Assembly (NCBI RefSeq): GCF_049933045.1
Contig: NZ_CP187926.1
Coordinates: forward strand, 2,170,001-2,234,000
Origin: Pseudocolwellia sp049933045
Lineage (GTDB): Bacteria; Pseudomonadota; Gammaproteobacteria; Enterobacterales; Alteromonadaceae
DNA: 64,000 nucleotides
Direction of reading: 5' to 3'
Made by a program: the position numbers and the translations under genes. Below the pieces are notes generated by a model, which saw only the letters and a program-made list of their open reading frames with translations, did not search any database and was not told the origin of the DNA. Positions 9,353 through 17,171 of the stretch are shown piece by piece; position 1 is the first letter of the stretch, and each line of letters starts with the position of its first letter.

Positions 9353-10393
9353 ATGAGTATTTTAAAACAGCACCAAATTAACTCGCCCTCTACACTGCAA
9401 AGGTGCAAGTCTTTTACTTTTGATGTAAATCAACAAGCAGAAAGCTTAGTACAATGGGAACAACGCTATAATCAACACAGTAGCGGTACGTTTAATGGTT
9501 ATTTAGATGAACTGAAATTAGATGGCATTCATTTTTTTGAAGAGTTTACAAACCGCACCCTACTCCAACAATGCTCTATAAACGATGACAACCTATGGCT
9601 AGGTTTTTCACTGCAACAGCAACGACCAAAAATTAATAATCAAGAGATTCTTGCTGGGCAAATAATGACACGCCCTTCAGGTGTTGAATTTGAACTACTC
9701 ACCCCAGACGATTTTTCTATTTATGGTTTAGTGATAAATAAAGAAAGCTTAAATAAAGAAATGATGGGACCAGATATTGAACTATGGCAAAACCAAAGTA
9801 ACAATATGCAAGTGTCTGCACCTAATCATTATGTAACGTACGAATTAGCAAAGATAATAAACTTAGTACTGAATACAAATAATTCAACAATTGGTAACAG
9901 TGAAATTTTAGACAAGAACAACCTCTCACGATTAACTAAACTAAGTCCTTTAATCACCTCTAAAATTGCCGACTTATTATCAAGAACTGAATACGATTAT
10001 GCCGATCCGAAAGTAGCACATTTAACCACGAATCTAACCATTCAAAAAGTTGTTGCTGACATCACCAACTATGTCAAAGAAACGAAAAGCTATCCGTTAA
10101 CAATTTCTGAGTTATGTCAAATTACAGGTGTAGGCAGACGTACTTTACAATATTGTTTTGAACATGGATTTGGTATTTCACCTATTCAATATATTAGAGA
10201 TTGCCGCCTTAACGAGATAAGACGTATTTTATTAAATGGCGAAGGCAAGGATATTATTATTGCTGATGTTGCTTTAGATTTTGGTTTTTATCATATCGCC
10301 ACATTCAACTCACAATATAAGCATTTGTTTGGTGAAACCCCATCACAAACGATTAAGCGATCAGGCGGCTATCATAGTGTTCCTAAAAGTTGA
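9353..10393 (+). CDS. AraC-family transcriptional regulator, likely of the eut operon (EutR-like)
   Basis: A 346-aa DNA-binding regulator. The C-terminal 100 residues form a double helix-turn-helix of AraC type: ISELCQITGVGRRTLQYCF is the first recognition unit, and IIIADVALDFGFYHIATFNS followed by YKHLFGETPSQTIKR is the second. The N-terminal 230 residues are a probable ligand-sensing domain without close landmarks. The gene is divergent from eutB, with 170 bp between the starts, and has a strong AGGAGG ribosome site. Position and size match the ethanolamine regulator EutR of enteric bacteria, which senses ethanolamine plus cobalamin; that function is inferred here. Confidence 0.88.
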   Translation: MSILKQHQINSPSTLQRCKSFTFDVNQQAESLVQWEQRYNQHSSGTFNGYLDELKLDGIHFFEEFTNRTLLQQCSINDDNLWLGFSLQQQRPKINNQEILAGQIMTRPSGVEFELLTPDDFSIYGLVINKESLNKEMMGPDIELWQNQSNNMQVSAPNHYVTYELAKIINLVLNTNNSTIGNSEILDKNNLSRLTKLSPLITSKIADLLSRTEYDYADPKVAHLTTNLTIQKVVADITNYVKETKSYPLTISELCQITGVGRRTLQYCFEHGFGISPIQYIRDCRLNEIRRILLNGEGKDIIIADVALDFGFYHIATFNSQYKHLFGETPSQTIKRSGGYHSVPKS

Positions 10394-10499
10394 TGTTAAT
10401 AGCAAAACATCAACCATATACTTATTAACTAACATACCCAATTAATGTAAGCTAAACATAACTTTATAAATACATTAACAATAATAAATAAGGATATTT

Positions 10500-11090
10500 A
10501 TGGCTAACTCTCAATGTTCATCTTGCAATCATATTGTTAAAGCAACCATCCGTCATTGCCCAATGTGCAATGGCAGTATGAAATCAATTCAAAAATCTAA
10601 AACAAAATCCTGTCCACGATGCACTGTAAAATTAGATGAATATATTTATCGAAATCAGGAACTCGATAAATGTAATAGCTGCGAAGGCATATGGCTACAA
10701 CCTGACGAATTCAATGTGCTTACCTCAGAGTTTGATGTGTATAGAGATGACAACAGCAACCCCTTGTACATGCGACCAGGCCTGCCAGCATCAGAAAACT
10801 ACCTACCCTGCCCAAATTGTACAAAAATGATGTCGCGTCGTAATTTCAAATCTATATCAGGTGTATTGATAGATTCATGCATTAACTGTGGTATTTGGTT
10901 AGATAAAAGCGAATTAGCATTTATTAGAAGCTTTGTTGCCAGCGGTGGCTTAGACAAAGCACAAGACAATAAATTAGTTCGACACGAACTACAAATGGAA
11001 GCATTAGACGATCGTATTTCAGAGGTTGAATTAATGCAAAAAATGCTAAATAAATATAGCGCGAAAAGAATATTTTTTAATGGGTTTTAA
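10500..11090 (+). CDS. Zinc-ribbon protein with two zf-TFIIB domains
   Basis: A 196-aa cytoplasmic protein built from zinc ribbons. The N terminus has two CxxC pairs (CSSC about 6-9, CPMC about 20-23). A second ribbon at about 38-72 has CPRC ... CNSC followed by EGIWLQPDEF. A third at about 101-138 has CPNC ... CINC followed by GIWLDKSEL. The pattern CxxC-x(15-20)-CxxC-x-G-x-W-L-D is that of the zf-TFIIB family (PF13453), whose role is unknown. The last 50 residues are charged and helical. It stands alone between the eut regulator and the RraB-domain gene. Confidence 0.82.
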   Translation: MANSQCSSCNHIVKATIRHCPMCNGSMKSIQKSKTKSCPRCTVKLDEYIYRNQELDKCNSCEGIWLQPDEFNVLTSEFDVYRDDNSNPLYMRPGLPASENYLPCPNCTKMMSRRNFKSISGVLIDSCINCGIWLDKSELAFIRSFVASGGLDKAQDNKLVRHELQMEALDDRISEVELMQKMLNKYSAKRIFFNGF

Positions 11091-11236
11091 GCATTTTATA
11101 TACTACAAATAAAATACACAGCGGCTAACACTAACTTAAAATAATGCCCTTGTAGAGTTAAGTTTAATACAACAGATATCGGGCAATCCATTTATAAATG
11201 CTAAGGGCGACCTTAGCCACCCTTTTAAATATAATC

Positions 11237-11264
11237 AGCACTTAGTCAACCTTAGCTAAGTGCT
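11237..11264. other. Nine-bp inverted repeat downstream of RraB-domain gene
   Basis: AGCACTTAG and CTAAGTGCT form a hairpin with a 10-nt loop in the gap between the convergent zinc-ribbon and RraB-domain genes. There is no clear T run on either side, so termination is only possible, not shown. Confidence 0.4.
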
Positions 11265-11289
11265 AGTAAAACCTGCAAGCATTAGCAAT

Positions 11290-11613
11290 TTAAGCTTCAA
11301 TACCCCAACCATCTGTATAACCTTTAAACTCCGAGACTATTTTTTCAAATTGAGCTTCTTGAGCAATAATTACATCATAAAGTGGAATTGTGTTTATTGA
11401 GCAATCTAAATGCCATACTTTTGGATTTTCATCAATGTGTACATCACAAGTAATATCAGGTGCTATTTCAGCAAGATGAGCTGCCATAGCATCTGCTTTT
11501 TCTTGTGAGTCAAACAAGTGGAAAAAAACAATAGTATGCGGCACAGATAAGTCGATATCTGCTTTTTGCATTGCAAACAATATTTTACCGGTTTCATCTT
11601 TTGGGTAGTTCAT
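11290..11613 (-). CDS. RraB-domain protein (ribonuclease E inhibitor RraB-like)
   Basis: A 107-aa soluble protein. I chose the ATG at 11613 (MNYPKDETGKILFAM); the longer open frame up to 11727 adds 38 hydrophobic residues that look like translated promoter sequence. The fold features of the RraB family (PF06877) are visible: PKDETGKILFAMQKADIDLS at the N terminus, then PHTIVFFHLFDSQEKADAMA, and a final KGYTDGWGIE where the family usually has nDGWG. Whether it binds RNase E is unknown: many proteins with this domain are uncharacterised. The accessory element at 11783 starts about 170 bp upstream of this gene. Confidence 0.7.
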   Translation of the reverse strand: MNYPKDETGKILFAMQKADIDLSVPHTIVFFHLFDSQEKADAMAAHLAEIAPDITCDVHIDENPKVWHLDCSINTIPLYDVIIAQEAQFEKIVSEFKGYTDGWGIEA

Positions 11614-11782
11614 ATGATTCTTCAAAGCTATAAAATTAATGGACAGTATTATAAACGGCAAAGTTTGAAATGAATAGAAAACAAAAGGAATTGATCTGCT
11701 AGTTTTAAAATCAAAAAATACTAACAACTTATCTTGGGTGTATTGATAAGTTAATTGTTTAGCCGTGAACTATAAGATAGTC

Positions 11783-11839
11783 GTCGCGGTGGCGACAGCA
11801 CCCAAGGGGACGCTAACGCCGCTGTCCCCTTGGAACCCC
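11783..11839 (+). repeat. Left inverted repeat of GC-rich element
   Basis: Starts GTCGCGGTGGCGAC and ends CCCCTTGGAACCCC. It matches the reverse complement of 12253-12311 over nearly its whole length, the main differences lying in the centre. Confidence 0.8.
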
Positions 11840-12252
11840 ATGGCGCTGCTAACAAACGTAGATCTTCCATAAAAAAAAGTGTTTTCGACGTAACACCGCT
11901 GAACGGGCATCCATGCCCTACATCGCTTTGTTCATCATCCATGATGAAAATACGTGAACACTTTTATTTATTTCAGCGTTTGTTCAAGCAGACTTAGCAA
12001 TCGCTAAATGTTTATTGAACAAATTAGCCTTGTCAGAAAATTAGATTCTAATAACGTGTGATATTAGTTTGATGACTGTAAAGTGTAAGCATCCACCCTA
12101 TCCCGCCTCAGCAATTCAATCGCAATGAGCAAAGGTAGGGCTCGACCCGAGACAGGACGTCGAGGGCTGCCGCAGTTCATGGACGATAATTCGGCAGGTA
12201 TCGAGGCCTAACGCGAGTTGAGTTTGAATGTTCTGCTGAGCAGGGCGTCGGA

Positions 12253-12311
12253 GGGGTTCCAAGGGGAGGCACGGCGGTACGTCGCCCCTTGGGTGTCGTC
12301 GCCACCGCGAC
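12253..12311 (-). repeat. Right inverted repeat of GC-rich element
   Basis: Reads GGGGTTCCAAGGGG ... GTCGCCACCGCGAC on the plus strand, the inverted counterpart of the left end. Confidence 0.8.
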
Positions 12312-12467
12312 AATTGTAGATAATAAGAATATAAACCAAGAGGAGATGAAACTGAAAATCAGATGTTACTAATCCCACATATTCTATCTCTAAGTAATTG
12401 ATAGTAATTTTGACTACCTAATAAATTGGATCTAATCTATAAACCAATTTTTAGAGTGCAGCATATA

Positions 12468-13304
12468 ATGTTAAATATCCAAAAAGACAGATACTTGTGT
12501 AAATTCACAACATTAAACAAAAACATCATCAATTCTATCTATGAAAATAACCTTTGGCATGCAAGAGTCGACACCCTGAACGATCCATTCGAACTTTATT
12601 TTAATTTTATAAAGGTACTTCCCAATTCAACAGAAGGTTTGTGTACTTTAATGGAGGGCTCTGATTATTGGGTAGAACCTCACTTAATAGTCCAAGAAAG
12701 AGAAGCCGCCATAGAATTATTAGTTTCATCTAGAGAGAATGAATTACGTTCTAGAATAATGAATAGAATAATAAAGCATGAAAAATTATTAAAAAATCGA
12801 ATACGGACTGTATCCATATGTAGTTTATCTGAAGCTTATGATGAACCATTAATGTGGTCACACTACAGTGATGGAATGAGAGGCATTTGTTTAATGTTTG
12901 ATAAAGAAAAACTTATACAAAGTTCATTAGAATTTAACATAGTTACATATAAGGAGACCCCTCCAGAATTTGATTTTTTTGACCAAGAACAAAAGTACAA
13001 AAATAATGAAGAAATGGATTTTGTAGAACTCTTTACCACTAAACATACTGGCTGGGCTTATGAAAAAGAGTTTAGATCAGTATCGTTCAAGACAAATGAA
13101 AACAGTTCTAAATTGGGTATTTCGATGCAACTAAAAAGTAATTCTCTAAAAGGAATTATAATGGGTTGTAATATTTCTCAAGTAGATAAATCATTACTAA
13201 AAACATTATCTAAAGAGTTTGGATTCGATCTTTATATTGCAACAGCAAACAATGAAAATTACAGTGTGGATTTAAAAGGAATCAACAAAAAACCCGCTAG
13301 TTAG
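12468..13304 (+). CDS. DUF2971 domain-containing protein
   Basis: A 278-aa protein from the ATG at 12468 (MLNIQKDRYLCKF); an in-frame TTG at 12426 would add 14 residues with no better ribosome site. Family landmarks of DUF2971 (PF11185) are present: YLCKFTTLN at the start, LWHARVDTLNDPFE near 40, SLSEAYDEPLMWSHYSDGMRG near 125-145, and GWAYEKEFRSVSF near 200. The biochemical role of the family is unknown; members are common in accessory and defence-rich regions. The gene lies between a GC-rich repeat element and sucD, a patchwork that suggests acquisition. Its last codons and stop fall inside the terminator hairpin at 13287-13313. Confidence 0.8.
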   Translation: MLNIQKDRYLCKFTTLNKNIINSIYENNLWHARVDTLNDPFELYFNFIKVLPNSTEGLCTLMEGSDYWVEPHLIVQEREAAIELLVSSRENELRSRIMNRIIKHEKLLKNRIRTVSICSLSEAYDEPLMWSHYSDGMRGICLMFDKEKLIQSSLEFNIVTYKETPPEFDFFDQEQKYKNNEEMDFVELFTTKHTGWAYEKEFRSVSFKTNENSSKLGISMQLKSNSLKGIIMGCNISQVDKSLLKTLSKEFGFDLYIATANNENYSVDLKGINKKPAS

Positions 13305-13313
13305 CGGGTTTTT
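13287..13313. terminator. Bidirectional terminator between DUF2971 gene and sucD
   Basis: AACCCGCTA and TAGCGGGTT form a 9-bp stem with a 2-nt loop, flanked by A4-A6 on the left and T5 on the right, so it can act for both convergent genes. The DUF2971 stop codon (TAG) lies in it. Confidence 0.88.
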
Positions 13314-13342
13314 ATTAAGAATTACAAATTAGAAGCCTTAGC

Positions 13343-14215
13343 TTACCAACCTGTTTTCTCTTTAAGTGCTGAACCAATCTCAGCTAAAGAACGAACAGTT
13401 TTAACACCAGCCGCTTCTAATGCTGCAAATTTCTCATCAGCTGTACCTTTACCACCAGCGATAATCGCGCCAGCGTGACCCATACGCTTACCTTCTGGTG
13501 CAGTAACACCAGCAATGTAAGAAACAACAGGCTTAGTAACATTAGCTTTGATGTATTCTGCAGCTTCTTCTTCAGCTGTTCCACCGATTTCACCAATCAT
13601 TACGATTGCTTCAGTTTGTGGATCGTTTTGGAACATTTCCAATACGTCGATGAAGTTAGTACCTGGAATTGGATCACCACCGATACCTACACAAGTAGAT
13701 TGGCCAAAACCAGCATCAGTTGTTTGCTTAACAGCTTCATAAGTTAAAGTACCTGAACGAGATACGATACCTACTTTACCTGGTAAGTGAATGTGACCTG
13801 GCATAATACCAATTTTAGTTTCGCCTGGAGTGATAACACCTGGGCAGTTAGGACCGATCATACGAACGCCCGTTTGCTCAAGCTTAACTTTAACGTCAAC
13901 CATATCTAAAGTTGGAATACCTTCAGTGATAGTAACGATAAGTTCAATGCCAGCATCGATAGCTTCTAAAATTGCATCTTTACAGAATGGTGCAGGAACG
14001 TAGATAACTGTAGCTGTTGCGCCAGTTGCTTCTACTGCATCACGTACTGTGTTAAATACAGGTAAACCAAGGTGAGTTTGACCACCCTTGCCTGGTGATA
14101 CGCCACCAACCATTTGTGTACCATATTCTAAGGCTTGCTCTGAATGGAATGTACCTTGACCACCAGTGAAACCTTGACAGATAACTTTAGTATCTTTATT
14201 AATTAATACAGACAT
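13343..14215 (-). CDS. sucD: Succinyl-CoA synthetase alpha subunit
   Basis: ADP-forming succinate-CoA ligase, alpha chain, 290 aa, normal length. It converts succinyl-CoA to succinate with substrate-level phosphorylation in the TCA cycle. The CoA-binding Rossmann region begins at INKDTKVICQGFTGGQGTFH. GVISRSG-like VGIVSRSGTLTYEAV lies near 150. The phosphorylated histidine is in GKRMGHAGAIIAGGKGTA near 245. It overlaps the sucC stop by one base (TAATG), so translation is coupled. The bidirectional terminator at 13287-13313 follows. Confidence 0.98.
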   Translation of the reverse strand: MSVLINKDTKVICQGFTGGQGTFHSEQALEYGTQMVGGVSPGKGGQTHLGLPVFNTVRDAVEATGATATVIYVPAPFCKDAILEAIDAGIELIVTITEGIPTLDMVDVKVKLEQTGVRMIGPNCPGVITPGETKIGIMPGHIHLPGKVGIVSRSGTLTYEAVKQTTDAGFGQSTCVGIGGDPIPGTNFIDVLEMFQNDPQTEAIVMIGEIGGTAEEEAAEYIKANVTKPVVSYIAGVTAPEGKRMGHAGAIIAGGKGTADEKFAALEAAGVKTVRSLAEIGSALKEKTGW

Positions 14216-15381
14216 TATTTGCCCTCCGCAGCTGCAACAACTTTATTTGCTGCATCAGTTAAAGATTCAGCTGCAATGATGTTTAAATCAGATTTAGCTA
14301 ATACCGCACGACCTGCTTCTGCATTTGTACCTTCTAAACGTACAACTACTGGTACTTCAACGCCTACTTCTTTAACAGCAGCGATAATACCTTCAGCGAT
14401 CATATCACAACGAACGATGCCACCAAAGATGTTAACTAAAACAGCTTTAACGTTATCGTCAGAAAGGATGATTTTGAATGCTTCAGAAACACGTTCTTTA
14501 GTCGCCCCGCCGCCAACATCTAGGAAGTTAGCAGGCTTGCCGCCGTGTAAGTTAACGATATCCATAGTACCCATTGCTAGGCCTGCACCGTTAACCATAC
14601 AACCAACGTTACCGTCTAATGCTACGTAGTTTAATTCAAACTTAGCAGCATGAGCTTCACGTTCATCTTCTTGAGATGGATCGTGCATTTCACGGATTTT
14701 AGGTTGACGGTATAAAGCATTACCATCGATACCAATTTTACCGTCTAAACAGTGAAGGTTGCCTTCGTCAGTAATTACTAACGGGTTGATTTCTAATAAT
14801 GCGAAATCGAAATCTTCAAACATTTTACCAAGACCCATAAAGATCTTAACAAATTGCTTCATTTGAGTAGGGTTTAAACCTAACTTGAAGCCTAAATCAC
14901 GTGCTTGATATGCTTGAGGACCAACTAGTGGATCAATCTCAGCTTTGTGAATTAACTCTGGAGTTTCTTCAGCAATCTTCTCAATATCAACACCGCCTTC
15001 AGTAGACGCCATGAATACTACTTTACGAGAACCACGGTCAACAACTGCGCCTAGGTATAATTCGTTTGCAATATCAGTACAGCTTTCTACTAAAATTTTA
15101 GCAACCGGTTGACCGTTTGCATCTGTTTGATAAGTAACTAAGTTCTTACCTAACCAGTTTTCAGCGAAATCTTTAATTTCTTGTTTAGTTTTAACTAGTT
15201 TAACACCGCCAGCCTTACCGCGACCACCAGCGTGAACTTGAGTCTTAACAACCCACATATCGCCGCCAATCTTGTCAGCAGCTTCTGCAGCTTCTTGAGC
15301 GGTATCGCAAGCGAAACCTTCAGAAACTGGTAATCCATATTCAGCGAATAATTGTTTCGCTTGGTACTCATGCAAATTCAT
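14215..15381 (-). CDS. sucC: Succinyl-CoA synthetase beta subunit
   Basis: Beta chain of 388 aa with an N-terminal ATP-grasp domain (MNLHEYQAKQLFAEYGLPV; WVVKTQVHAGGRGKAGGVK near 45) and a C-terminal ligase domain with VNIFGGIVRCDMIAEGI near 320 and VRLEGTNAEAGRAVL near 350. It forms the heterodimer or heterotetramer with SucD. sucC starts its own transcript: a strong terminator follows sucB at about 15590-15622 and 234 bp of non-coding sequence precede the sucC start. In E. coli, by contrast, sucABCD are usually read through. Confidence 0.98.
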   Translation of the reverse strand: MNLHEYQAKQLFAEYGLPVSEGFACDTAQEAAEAADKIGGDMWVVKTQVHAGGRGKAGGVKLVKTKQEIKDFAENWLGKNLVTYQTDANGQPVAKILVESCTDIANELYLGAVVDRGSRKVVFMASTEGGVDIEKIAEETPELIHKAEIDPLVGPQAYQARDLGFKLGLNPTQMKQFVKIFMGLGKMFEDFDFALLEINPLVITDEGNLHCLDGKIGIDGNALYRQPKIREMHDPSQEDEREAHAAKFELNYVALDGNVGCMVNGAGLAMGTMDIVNLHGGKPANFLDVGGGATKERVSEAFKIILSDDNVKAVLVNIFGGIVRCDMIAEGIIAAVKEVGVEVPVVVRLEGTNAEAGRAVLAKSDLNIIAAESLTDAANKVVAAAEGK

Positions 15382-15587
15382 GGTGTTATTTCCATTTATC
15401 TGTAAATGATGACAACGACACTTTACTCAACTTCTTAGAAATTCAGTTAGATCGCTGCCAGTGAAAAATCGGACAAAGTATAGTACAAAAGCCCTATTTT
15501 TAATAGTAATTATCTCTATATGTATTTGTTATAACCACTATAACTTACTGTGATACTAACTCGGTTTATTATTAATCATCAAATAAT

Positions 15588-15623
15588 AAAAAACCCCTAA
15601 ATACTAAGGTATTTAGGGGTTTT
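15588..15623 (-). terminator. Terminator after sucB
   Basis: ACCCCTAAATAC and GTATTTAGGGGT form a 12-bp stem with a TAAG loop; A and T runs flank both sides, so on the minus strand it ends in T6. It separates the sdh-sucAB transcript from sucCD. Confidence 0.9.
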
Positions 15624-15656
15624 AAAATTAGTTATTTACAACTAATGCACTGTGAA

Positions 15657-17144
15657 TTAGATATCAAGTAATAAACGTGCTGGATCTTCTAATAACTCTT
15701 TGATAGTTACTAGGAAACCAACAGACTCTTTACCATCAATTAAACGGTGATCATATGATAATGCTAAGTACATCATTGGTAATATTTCAACTTTACCGTT
15801 AACTGCCATTGGGCGGTCTTGGATTTTGTGCATTCCTAAAATAGCCGCTTGTGGCAAGTTAAGAATTGGCGTTGATAATAATGAACCAAATACACCACCA
15901 TTAGTGATAGTGAAGTTACCGCCTTGCATATCAGCCATTGATAATTTACCGTCACGACCTTTAAGTGCTAGGTCACGAATGCCATTTTCAATACCAGCCA
16001 TATTCAATTGGTCAGAATCACGTAAAACAGGAGTTACTAAACCACGTGGCGTTGATACAGCAATGCTGATATCAAAGTAGTTGTGGTAAACAATGTCATC
16101 ACCGTCAATTGAAGCATTAACTGCAGGGAAACGTTTTAACGCTTCAGTTACTGCTTTAACGTAGAAAGACATAAAGCCTAAACGCGTATCATGAGTTTTC
16201 TCAAATAAGTCTTTATATTGCTTACGTAAGTCCATGATTGGCTTCATGTTAACTTCGTTAAACGTTGTTAACATTGCTGTTGAGTTTTTAGCTTCAAGTA
16301 AACGTGTAGCAATTGTTTTACGTAGACGTGTCATTGGAACACGTTTCTGTGTACGTTCGCCTAGGTCTTGAGCTACAGGAGCTGCTGCTTTAGCTGGCGC
16401 TGCTGCTGGTTTAGCTTGAGCTGAGTTAGCTGCGGCTTCAACGTCTTCTTTAGAAATACGTCCGCCTTTGCCAGAACCTACTACTTGAGAAGCTGTAAGA
16501 CCTTTTTCCGTCATTAAACGACGTACTGAAGGGCTTGCCAATTCGTCACTGCTAAGTGCTTCTTCAGAAGATGCTGCTGGAGCTTCGCCCGCTGATGCGC
16601 CTGCATTAAGTTCACCAATTTTTTGGTTGCCTAATACTGTGTCGCCTTCAGCATGGATGATTTTACCAATCACACCATTCTCTTGAGCTACAACTTCTAA
16701 CACAACTTTGTCAGTTTCGATATCAACTAAGTTTTGGTCAACAGTTACTACATCGCCTTCAGCAACATGCCATCCTGCAACAGTTGCATCAGCAACTGAT
16801 TCAGGTAAAACAGGTACTACGATGTCAATTACTTTAGCTGAACTAGCTGCTGGAGCTGCGGCTGCAGGAGCACTTGCTGTAGGAGCATCTGCAGTAGCAG
16901 CTGCTTCGCCTTCAGCTAAGATAGCAATAACTTGTGATCCCAGTACTGTAGTACCTTCAACTTCTCTTATTTCGGTAATTACACCGTCAGATGTTGCAGG
17001 AACTTCAAGTACTACTTTATCAGTTTCAATATCAACTAATACTTGATCGCGTGTAACTTTATCGCCTACTTGTACATGCCAAGTAGCCACTGTTGCATCT
17101 GCAACGGATTCAGGTAAAACAGGAACCTTAATTTCGGTTGTCAT
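15657..17144 (-). CDS. sucB: 2-oxoglutarate dehydrogenase E2, dihydrolipoyl succinyltransferase, with two lipoyl domains
   Basis: Core acyltransferase of the 2-oxoglutarate dehydrogenase complex, 495 aa, about 90 longer than the E. coli protein. The extra length is a second lipoyl domain: both domains carry VPVLPESVADATVA near their start and the lipoylation motif IETDKVVLEV (first lysine is residue 43). Ala/Pro-rich linkers separate them. A peripheral subunit-binding domain follows (LASPSVRRLMTEKGL ... GKGGRISKEDVEAA, about 205-245). The catalytic domain ends with LSYDHRLIDGKESVGFL, the HxxxDG active-site motif. Transcribed after sucA with a 27-bp gap. Confidence 0.97.
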   Translation of the reverse strand: MTTEIKVPVLPESVADATVATWHVQVGDKVTRDQVLVDIETDKVVLEVPATSDGVITEIREVEGTTVLGSQVIAILAEGEAAATADAPTASAPAAAAPAASSAKVIDIVVPVLPESVADATVAGWHVAEGDVVTVDQNLVDIETDKVVLEVVAQENGVIGKIIHAEGDTVLGNQKIGELNAGASAGEAPAASSEEALSSDELASPSVRRLMTEKGLTASQVVGSGKGGRISKEDVEAAANSAQAKPAAAPAKAAAPVAQDLGERTQKRVPMTRLRKTIATRLLEAKNSTAMLTTFNEVNMKPIMDLRKQYKDLFEKTHDTRLGFMSFYVKAVTEALKRFPAVNASIDGDDIVYHNYFDISIAVSTPRGLVTPVLRDSDQLNMAGIENGIRDLALKGRDGKLSMADMQGGNFTITNGGVFGSLLSTPILNLPQAAILGMHKIQDRPMAVNGKVEILPMMYLALSYDHRLIDGKESVGFLVTIKELLEDPARLLLDI

Positions 17145-17171
17145 TTATTTTATTCCTTAACAAAAACTAGT

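Larger units (their letters stand above)
11783..12311. mobile_element. GC-rich palindromic repeat element with 57/59-bp inverted ends (unclassified, non-coding)
   Basis: A 529-bp island, much of it richer in GC than its surroundings. The left end 11783-11839 and right end 12253-12311 are inverted copies of each other with few differences. Each end holds two palindromes: GTCGC-GGTG-GCGAC and CCAAGGGG...CCCCTTGG. Inside the left arm are GGGCAT-CC-ATGCCC (about 11906) and TTCATCAT-CC-ATGATGAA (about 11931), nested in a longer stem (AAAAGTGTT near 11876 pairs with AACACTTTT near 11957). No transposase or credible gene lies within; the 65-codon open frame on the minus strand appears to be chance. 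No clear target duplication is seen. It may be a non-autonomous mobile or REP-type composite element. Confidence 0.7.

Noticed and set aside
11751..11942. 63-codon open frame on the minus strand over the left arm of the same element
   Set aside because: It spans the palindromes and the inverted repeat, with no ribosome site or family resemblance.
12116..12313. 65-codon open frame on the minus strand within the GC-rich element
   Set aside because: It is made of the inverted repeat and palindromes, has Arg/Pro-rich composition typical of translated non-coding GC-rich DNA, and has no recognisable domain.
14219..14629. 136-codon open frame on the plus strand opposite sucC
   Set aside because: Antisense shadow of sucC; composition follows the codon pattern of the true gene.
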